Positions 58,970 to 64,000 of a stretch of DNA of 64,000 bases are shown in pieces. A program made the position numbers and the translations under genes. The stretch comes from Pseudoxanthomonas broegbernensis (GTDB lineage Bacteria > Pseudomonadota > Gammaproteobacteria > Xanthomonadales > Xanthomonadaceae), in assembly GCF_014202435.1 (NCBI RefSeq), contig NZ_JACHGU010000004.1, positions 207,501-271,500 on the forward strand. The letters run 5' to 3'. The notes beneath the pieces were generated by a model. The model made no database searches, had not been told where the DNA came from, and saw nothing but the letters and a program-made list of their open reading frames with translations. How positions within the stretch are numbered: position 1 is the stretch's first letter; each line of letters starts with the position of its first letter.

Positions 58970-61900
58970 TCACTCCTGGTGCTGTGCGGTGGGACGGGCA
59001 TCATCGCCCGGGATGGCACGCTTTGTATCGGTATCCGGCACCACCGTGGCCGCGGCCACGTTCCAGCCGCGCACCCGCAGCCGTGCCTGTCGCAGCGACG
59101 CGCCTGCCGGCACCTCGATGGACAGTTCCCGCGACTGGCCCGGGGCGAGGTTGAGGTAGTTGTCGTCGTAGTAGGCCGGCAGGATGCGCGCGCCATGCGC
59201 ATCGACCAGGGTCAGCTTGGCGCCCAGCGCCACCGCCTGCGAGGGGTTGCGCACGCTCACCCGCAGCCGCTGCGGCGCCTGCAGCGCGGCGGCCACCTCC
59301 AGCGCCACCTGCGGCAGCGCGTCCAGGCCGCGCAGGTCGTCCGGCGTGCGCGAGGCCCAGTAGAAGTTGTCGCCCAGCGCACGACCCTCGCCATCGCGCA
59401 GTTGCAGGGCGACGAAGGCCAGCCCTTCGCGCCGCACGATGCCGTCCAGGTCCAGCGCGGCCGGCACCGGCGTGACCGCCACCGCCGGCGCGTCCACGCC
59501 GACCTCGTCCTCGCCCAGCGGGCGGCCGTCCAGGCCGTACGCCGCCACCGCCACCCGCAAGCCGGGCCGCGCGCCGGCGGTGTTGTTGACCACGGCCAGG
59601 TCGTGCGCCGGCAGGTTCATCTGCACGTGCAGCGGCGCGGCGGCCTTCTTGGCCCCGTAGTAGGACGCGTGGGTGTCGTAGTCGTGGCTGTAGATCTGCC
59701 ACATCAGGCTGGGCCAGGCCGGGTGGCTCATCCACAGCAGCCGGCCGCTGTTCTTCGACCACAGGTGCGCGTTGAGGCCCTCGAACATCGCGCGGTGGGT
59801 CTCGTAGTTGAGCAATTGCGCCTTGCGCTCGAAGTCGGCCAGGCCGGTGGCCGGCCCGAGCTTGCGCGCCAGCGCCTGCATGAAGGTGGCGGTGTCGCCG
59901 TTACCGTCCTGGTGCCAGTCGTGGTAGGCCCAGGTGTCGCCGATCGGCCAGCGGTCGGGCTCCGGCACCATTGCTTCGAATGCCTCCAGCGTGGCGAAGG
60001 ACGGCGTGCCGACCTCCACCGAGAAGCCCTGCGCCAGGGTGGTGAAGTACTGCTCCGGCTCGCGGTAGGCGTACGGGCCGCTGCCCTGCAGGTTCACCTC
60101 GTTGGAACTGCCCATGTACAGGCGGGTGCCGTCCAGCTCGGCGACCGTGCGGTCCAGGCCCTCGTTGAGCAGCGGATGCGGCACGCCCTCGTTGCGGCCG
60201 AACCACAGCACCACCGACGGATGGTGGCGGTAGCGGCGGACCACGTCGGCGGCGTTGTCCAGGAATAGCGCCTCGTCCTGCGGTTCGAGCTGGAAGTCCT
60301 GGGTGGAGGCCCAGAAGTCGTTGAACACCAGCATGCCGTATTCGTCGGCCAGCTCGTAGAACGACGGCTGGGTGCTCTGCCCGACCCAGTTGCGGATCAC
60401 GTTCATGTGCGCGTCGCGCTGCAGGCGGAAGTACGGCTCCAGCCGCTCGCGCGAGGTGCGCTTGCGCCAGTCGTCGGTGCCCCAGTTGCCGCCCTTGACC
60501 GCGATGCGCACGCCGTTGACCCGGATCGCCAGGTGCGGCGCCAGGCGCGCGTCGTCCAGCGCGCGCACCGCCGGCGAATCCTCGGCACCGGGCAGGAACG
60601 ACTGCGCCCAGCCGCCGGGCGTGCGCCGGATCGCCTCGTGGCGCACGTCCACCACCCGCTGGCCCGGGGTGGCGGCCGGATCGAACTCGACCCGGCGCAG
60701 GCGCCCGTGCGCATCGAACAGCGACAGCTCGTAGGTGACCTCGCGGATGCCGAAGCGCACCTGCGCGCGGTCGGACTCGGCGCCATCGGCCACGAACGCC
60801 GCCTGCAAGGTGTACAGCGCCGGCTCGCCGTAGCCGTTGGGCCACCACAGCCGCGGGTTGCGCAGGCGAAGCTGCGGGAACTCGTCCACGCCCAGGCGCA
60901 CGCTGCTCTCGCCCGGCGCCACCTCCACCGGCTTGCGCAGCGCCACGCCTTCGAATTCGACCGACAGTTCTCCCCGCACCACGGCCTGGGTTGCGTTGCG
61001 CAGCGGCACCTCGATGCCCAGCTCGGCCACGCCAGGGTCGCCCGCCGGCAGGCGGCTGCTCACCCAGGCGTCGCCGATGGCGACCGGCCCGCTGGCGTGC
61101 ACCACCACGTCCTGCCACAGGCCGGTGTTGCGGTCGCGCACCGCCGGGATCCAGTCCCAGCCTTCGCTGGCGATGAAGGTGGGGCCGTCCAGCGCCTGCA
61201 TGCCGCCATTCTGGCCCACGCCGGCGCTCATCGACTGCTCGTGCGGCACGCCCGGGTGCGGCGGCGGCGACACTCGCACCGCCAGCGCGTTGCGCCGGCC
61301 GGGCAGCAGATGTCCGGTGACGTCGAACCGGCCGCGGGCGAACGCACCGCGGGTGCGGCCCAGGCGCTGGCCGTTGAGCCACACCTCCGCGGCATAGTTG
61401 ATGCCGTTGAAGTCCAGCCGCAGGTGACGGCCGGCGAGGGCGGCGGGCGCCTCGAACTCGCTGCGGTACCACCAGTCCTGGCGGTTCAGCGACTCGGGAA
61501 TGGCCATGTTGTTCAGGCCATGGTCCGGGTCCGGGTACACGCCGCGGTCGACCAGGGTGCCCAGCACGGTGCCCGGCACGGTGGCCGGGTACCAGGCGCC
61601 CACGGCGCCCGCACCGGTGCGCGACAGCTCCGCGCCGCCGGCCTCGCCCAGCGCCTTGGCCGAGGCCAGGTGCCAGTCGCCGACCGTCCATGCATGCGCG
61701 TCGCGCGCGTCCAGCCCGCGGCGGGTGCCGGGCGCGCGCGCGACGGGGCGGTCGAATGCCGTCCGGGCGCGCGGCAGGGTGGCCGGCGGCTGCGGGGTGA
61801 CCTGCCCGGCCATCTGCCGGGTCTGCACCGGCCAGTGCGGCGCGGCCGGTTCCAGGCGCAGCAGGGCGTCGTCGGGCGGGTGGCGTGCCAGCTCGGCCAG

Positions 61901-62452
61901 CGCCGCGGCCGGCAATGCGCGCGGCTCCAGGGTGAGGCCGGCGATGTCGCCGCCGAAGCGTTCCGCATCGGCGGCCGTGCGCGGGCCGAAGTGCAGGCGC
62001 GGGGCCACCGCAGCGCGCGGCGCCGGGCCCTCGGCCACGCGCTTGCCGTCGAGGTACAGCGCCAGCCGGCCACCCTGCGCGACCGCGGCCAGCGCCTGCC
62101 AGCGGCCGGCCTGCAGGCGCGCGCGCGATGCCAGCACGCTGTCCGGGCTCCAGCGCAGGCCCAGGGCGCCGGCCTCGCTGCTGAAGAAGCGGCCGGCCGC
62201 CTGCGGATCGCCATAGCCGGCCAGCAGCACGCTCCCGGACGGCAGGCGGTCGGCACGGAGCCAGGCATGCAGGGTCCATTCGGCATCGGCCGCCAGGACC
62301 GGCGAGTCGGCCGGCAGCGGCTTCTCCAGGCCGGAGCCGCCCTCCAGCAGCTCCACGTTCCATGGCCCCTCGGTGGCCAGCGCGCAGGGCGCCCCGACCA
62401 CGGCGACGGCCAATACCAGGCCGCGCACGGCCCGCCTCAGGCAATCCAGCAT
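58970..62452 (-). CDS. Exported GH2 glycosidase, probably beta-mannosidase type
   Basis: A 1160-residue secreted enzyme. A signal peptide (about 1-26) is followed by a LamG/concanavalin-like domain at about 45-190 (WTLHAWLRADRLPSGSVLLAGYG, LALYLDGKRVAEG). The GH2 sugar-binding domain (about 260-440) has WYPATVPGTVLGTLVDRGVYPDP and DWWYRSEFEAP. An Ig-like domain precedes the TIM barrel, whose acid/base is Glu755 in WFGRNEG and nucleophile Glu813 in FSVEVGTPS. C-terminal beta-domains follow. The barrel resembles endo-beta-mannosidase and exo-beta-glucosaminidase subgroups. The mannose genes around it favour a mannosidase. A perfect operator lies 86 bases upstream. Confidence 0.85.
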   Translation of the reverse strand: MLDCLRRAVRGLVLAVAVVGAPCALATEGPWNVELLEGGSGLEKPLPADSPVLAADAEWTLHAWLRADRLPSGSVLLAGYGDPQAAGRFFSSEAGALGLRWSPDSVLASRARLQAGRWQALAAVAQGGRLALYLDGKRVAEGPAPRAAVAPRLHFGPRTAADAERFGGDIAGLTLEPRALPAAALAELARHPPDDALLRLEPAAPHWPVQTRQMAGQVTPQPPATLPRARTAFDRPVARAPGTRRGLDARDAHAWTVGDWHLASAKALGEAGGAELSRTGAGAVGAWYPATVPGTVLGTLVDRGVYPDPDHGLNNMAIPESLNRQDWWYRSEFEAPAALAGRHLRLDFNGINYAAEVWLNGQRLGRTRGAFARGRFDVTGHLLPGRRNALAVRVSPPPHPGVPHEQSMSAGVGQNGGMQALDGPTFIASEGWDWIPAVRDRNTGLWQDVVVHASGPVAIGDAWVSSRLPAGDPGVAELGIEVPLRNATQAVVRGELSVEFEGVALRKPVEVAPGESSVRLGVDEFPQLRLRNPRLWWPNGYGEPALYTLQAAFVADGAESDRAQVRFGIREVTYELSLFDAHGRLRRVEFDPAATPGQRVVDVRHEAIRRTPGGWAQSFLPGAEDSPAVRALDDARLAPHLAIRVNGVRIAVKGGNWGTDDWRKRTSRERLEPYFRLQRDAHMNVIRNWVGQSTQPSFYELADEYGMLVFNDFWASTQDFQLEPQDEALFLDNAADVVRRYRHHPSVVLWFGRNEGVPHPLLNEGLDRTVAELDGTRLYMGSSNEVNLQGSGPYAYREPEQYFTTLAQGFSVEVGTPSFATLEAFEAMVPEPDRWPIGDTWAYHDWHQDGNGDTATFMQALARKLGPATGLADFERKAQLLNYETHRAMFEGLNAHLWSKNSGRLLWMSHPAWPSLMWQIYSHDYDTHASYYGAKKAAAPLHVQMNLPAHDLAVVNNTAGARPGLRVAVAAYGLDGRPLGEDEVGVDAPAVAVTPVPAALDLDGIVRREGLAFVALQLRDGEGRALGDNFYWASRTPDDLRGLDALPQVALEVAAALQAPQRLRVSVRNPSQAVALGAKLTLVDAHGARILPAYYDDNYLNLAPGQSRELSIEVPAGASLRQARLRVRGWNVAAATVVPDTDTKRAIPGDDARPTAQHQE

Positions 62453-62537
62453 CAGAAATCCTCCCCAAGCCCGCGCGTGACGCGATCGTCCGGCCCCAGT
62501 GCGGCCGCCCCGCCCCGCCGCCCCCTCGACGCAACAA

Positions 62538-62549
62538 GGTAACGTTACC
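62538..62549. promoter_or_regulatory. Perfect operator copy upstream of the GH2-MFS operon
   Basis: GGTAACGTTACC is a perfect 12-bp palindrome and the best copy of the motif. It lies 86 bases ahead of the GH2 start and 113 bases ahead of the divergent I78 lipoprotein gene, so it could act on either. Confidence 0.7.
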
Positions 62550-62661
62550 CTAGGATTCCGGGGTTTTCAACCGGTCGCTTCCTGGCCGTCGCCGTGCACC
62601 TTCATCGGCCGCCCACAGGCCGTCGCCCACGCTGGCGTCCCCCGTCACCGGACACCGCGCC

Positions 62662-63015
62662 ATGCCTCGACCGTCCCTCCGCCCCCTGTTCCTTCCCGGC
62701 TTCGCGCTGGCCGCCACGATGCTGGCCGGTTGCGCCGGCCCGCGCATCGCCGGCGTCGCCCCGATCGACGGCATCGTTTCCGGGCAGTGCCATACCGACA
62801 TGGTCCGCGGCGCGGTCGGGCTGGCCGCCTCCGACGCCACCATCGAACGTGCCCGCATCGACAGCGACAGCCCCCAGGTGCAGGTCGTCCCCGGCAGCGG
62901 CGAACGTCCGGCGACCGCGACCCTGCCCGAAGCGCAGACCGTGTCCACCGGCGGGCCGCGCCTGATCATCGAGACCGGCGACAACAACGCGATCACCGGC
63001 ATGCGCTGCGGCTAG
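62662..63015 (+). CDS. I78-type peptidase-inhibitor lipoprotein (diverged)
   Basis: A 117-residue lipoprotein with a lipobox at MLAGCAG (Cys about residue 24). The C-terminal half resembles the I78 inhibitor fold: a Cys in SGQCHTDMVRGAVGL, then ARIDSDSPQVQVVPG, and the closing strand pair PRLIIETGDNNAITGMRCG with the final Cys. I78 proteins inhibit subtilisin- or elastase-like proteases. The activity here is inferred. The ATG at 62662 precedes a basic n-region (MPRPSLRP). Confidence 0.7.
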   Translation: MPRPSLRPLFLPGFALAATMLAGCAGPRIAGVAPIDGIVSGQCHTDMVRGAVGLAASDATIERARIDSDSPQVQVVPGSGERPATATLPEAQTVSTGGPRLIIETGDNNAITGMRCG

Positions 63016-63205
63016 GACGCGCGCAGCGCATCGGACGCACCCGCAGCAGACACCGAACTACCGCCGGCGCTCCGCCCGGCGCTCCGGCGCATCGTTCCCC
63101 TGCGTGCCGGCCAAGCGCGATCGCGCGCATGCGGCGTGCCGGAATTAACACATTGCAAATCCCTTCTCTTGCACTCTGCGCACGGCGAACCGACCGGGCA
63201 CCGCG

Positions 63206-63586
63206 ATGAGCGCACGCACGATTCACTCCCTGCTTTTCCTGGCCCTGGTGTCCCTGACGGCGGCATGCGCCCCGGCCACCGCTCCGGAAGACGACGCGGC
63301 CGAGCAGGAACAGGCGATCGTCGCCGCGCAACGCGCCGCCGAACAGGCGGCCGAGGCGCCGGCCGCCGATACGCCGCCGGCCCCGGTGTGCGATGCCAGC
63401 CAGGCGCTGGGGCTGGTGGGGCAGGCGTTCGAGGAAGCCGCCGCCGAACAGGCCCGGATCGACACCGGCGCGGCACGCGTGCGCGTGCTCCGGCCCGGGC
63501 AGGCGGTCACCCTGGAATTCGACGGCGCGCGCTTGAACATCGAGTTGGGCGAAGACGGGCGGATCGTCGCCCTGCGCTGCGGCTGA
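63206..63586 (+). CDS. I78-type peptidase-inhibitor lipoprotein
   Basis: A 126-residue lipoprotein with a lipobox at LTAACAP (Cys about residue 21) and an Ala/Glu-rich linker to about 58. The I78 domain runs from VCDASQALGLVGQAF through ARIDTGAARVRVLRPGQAVTLEF to RLNIELGEDGRIVALRCG, with the family's paired Cys. It matches the I78 consensus better than the neighbour at 62662. The two may form a pair that guards against proteases in the envelope. Confidence 0.85.
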   Translation: MSARTIHSLLFLALVSLTAACAPATAPEDDAAEQEQAIVAAQRAAEQAAEAPAADTPPAPVCDASQALGLVGQAFEEAAAEQARIDTGAARVRVLRPGQAVTLEFDGARLNIELGEDGRIVALRCG

Positions 63587-63675
63587 ACGCGCCCGCGCGC
63601 CGCACCCTGCGCACGCGCACGGAGCCGGCGGCGGGAAACCATGGCCGAAACCCTCCCGGGAGGCCGCCGCCGCCA

Positions 63676-63691
63676 GTTGCGGCACCGCAAC
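63676..63691. terminator. Inverted repeat with T-tract between the I78 and gltB genes
   Basis: GTTGCGG-CA-CCGCAAC is a perfect inverted repeat, usable as a 6-bp stem with a GCAC loop. AACTG and then GTTTTT follow. It lies 90 bases after the I78 stop and may be that gene's terminator, though the stem is short and the T-run is displaced. It could also be a site acting on gltB. Confidence 0.35.
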
Positions 63692-63716
63692 AACTGTGTT
63701 TTTATCGGATTTCCGG

Positions 63717-63731
63717 TGGCATCCAGGTAGC
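63717..63731 (+). promoter_or_regulatory. Sigma-54-like -24/-12 element upstream of gltB
   Basis: TGGCAT-CCAGG-TAGC keeps the invariant GG and GC with the exact 10-base spacing of sigma-54 promoters and matches TGGCAC-N5-TTGC at 8 of 10 positions. It would start transcription near 63743, leaving a 75-base leader. The leader includes the hairpin AGTTTC-GAGA-GAAACT at 63735-63750. Confidence 0.35.
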
Positions 63732-63818
63732 GCAAGTTTCGAGAGAAACTGTGTGCGGTGTCGCCCTCGCCCGCGTTCGGGATGGCAGCATCCGGCGCAC
63801 CTGTTTTTCGAGGCACAG

Positions 63819-64000
63819 ATGGCCCCCCGCAACCGCCAAGGGCTCCAGGGACAGCACGGGCTCTACGACCCCGACTCCGAACGCGACGCCTGCGGCTTCG
63901 GCATGATCGCCCAGCTCGACGACCAGCCCTCGCGGGCGCTGGTCGACACCGCGATCGCCGCCCTGTCGCGCATGACCCACCGGGGCGGCGTGGCCGCCGA
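63819..64000 (+). CDS. gltB: Glutamate synthase large subunit, N-terminal part (runs off the window)
   Basis: The first 60 residues of GltB, which makes glutamate from glutamine and 2-oxoglutarate in ammonia assimilation. The start is MAPRNRQGLQGQHGLYDPD. ERDACGFGMIAQLD contains the catalytic N-terminal-nucleophile Cys of the class II amidotransferase (Cys25), so a short propeptide must be removed. Residues ALSRMTHRGGVAA match the family's next conserved block. The remainder lies beyond the window. Confidence 0.93.
   Translation, partial: MAPRNRQGLQGQHGLYDPDSERDACGFGMIAQLDDQPSRALVDTAIAALSRMTHRGGVAA

Overview
The window is very GC-rich, densely coded DNA from a gammaproteobacterium of the Xanthomonadaceae type (Pseudoxanthomonas, Luteimonas or Lysobacter-like). 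This rests on family-typical proteins: an S46 dipeptidyl-peptidase, a Caulobacter/Xanthomonas-class TonB receptor, a TamA/TamB pair, split GlyQ/GlyS, a tatABC operon and a bioB-F-H-C cluster. The genus is inferred from these proteins, not from a marker gene. No prophage, insertion sequence or CRISPR array is visible.

Layout. 1-9.5 kb: tetrapyrrole genes (cysG partial, hemH), a SYLF-domain exported protein, tatABC, a membrane protein, a glutamine amidotransferase and glyQ-glyS. 9.7-13.2 kb: a membrane histidine kinase divergent from a TPR/GGDEF diguanylate cyclase. 13.2-27.0 kb: a three-gene operon coupled by 4-base overlaps encodes a ~2800-residue DUF11/SdrD-B repeat surface protein, a large outer-membrane barrel and an OmpA-family protein, preceded by an OmpR-type response regulator. 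27.1-43.2 kb: tamA-tamB, an S46 peptidase, tex, a small persulfide-sensing locus (AhpD-like protein, BigR-type repressor, rhodanese), mnmG, a candidate small RNA, a Pro-rich lipoprotein and a YdcF-family protein. 43.2-50.3 kb: bioC, bioH, bioF, bioB, comF, ubiA and a zinc alcohol dehydrogenase. 50.4-62.6 kb: a carbohydrate-use locus. 62.6-64.0 kb: two I78-inhibitor lipoproteins and the start of gltB.

The carbohydrate locus reads as a beta-mannoside pathway. A TonB receptor would import the oligosaccharide and an exported GH2 enzyme would release mannose. A FucP-type MFS permease would bring mannose in, an AGE-family mannose isomerase would make fructose, and a PfkB kinase would make fructose 6-phosphate. 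A LacI-family gene lies next to the isomerase. A shared 12-bp palindrome (best copy GGTAACGTTACC) lies upstream of the isomerase, the TonB receptor and the GH2-MFS operon, and upstream of a 30-codon ORF with its own strong ribosome site. The LacI gene starts 25 bases after a tRNA-Arg(CCG) gene whose promoter spacer is filled by a perfect 18-bp palindrome of the same general type.

The parts most worth a second look are the giant surface-protein operon, the operator set with its tRNA-LacI head, the small ORF at 57.2 kb, the BigR-type locus with a possibly leaderless transcript, the candidate small RNA beside mnmG, and an S46 peptidase with serine at the position that sets substrate specificity.
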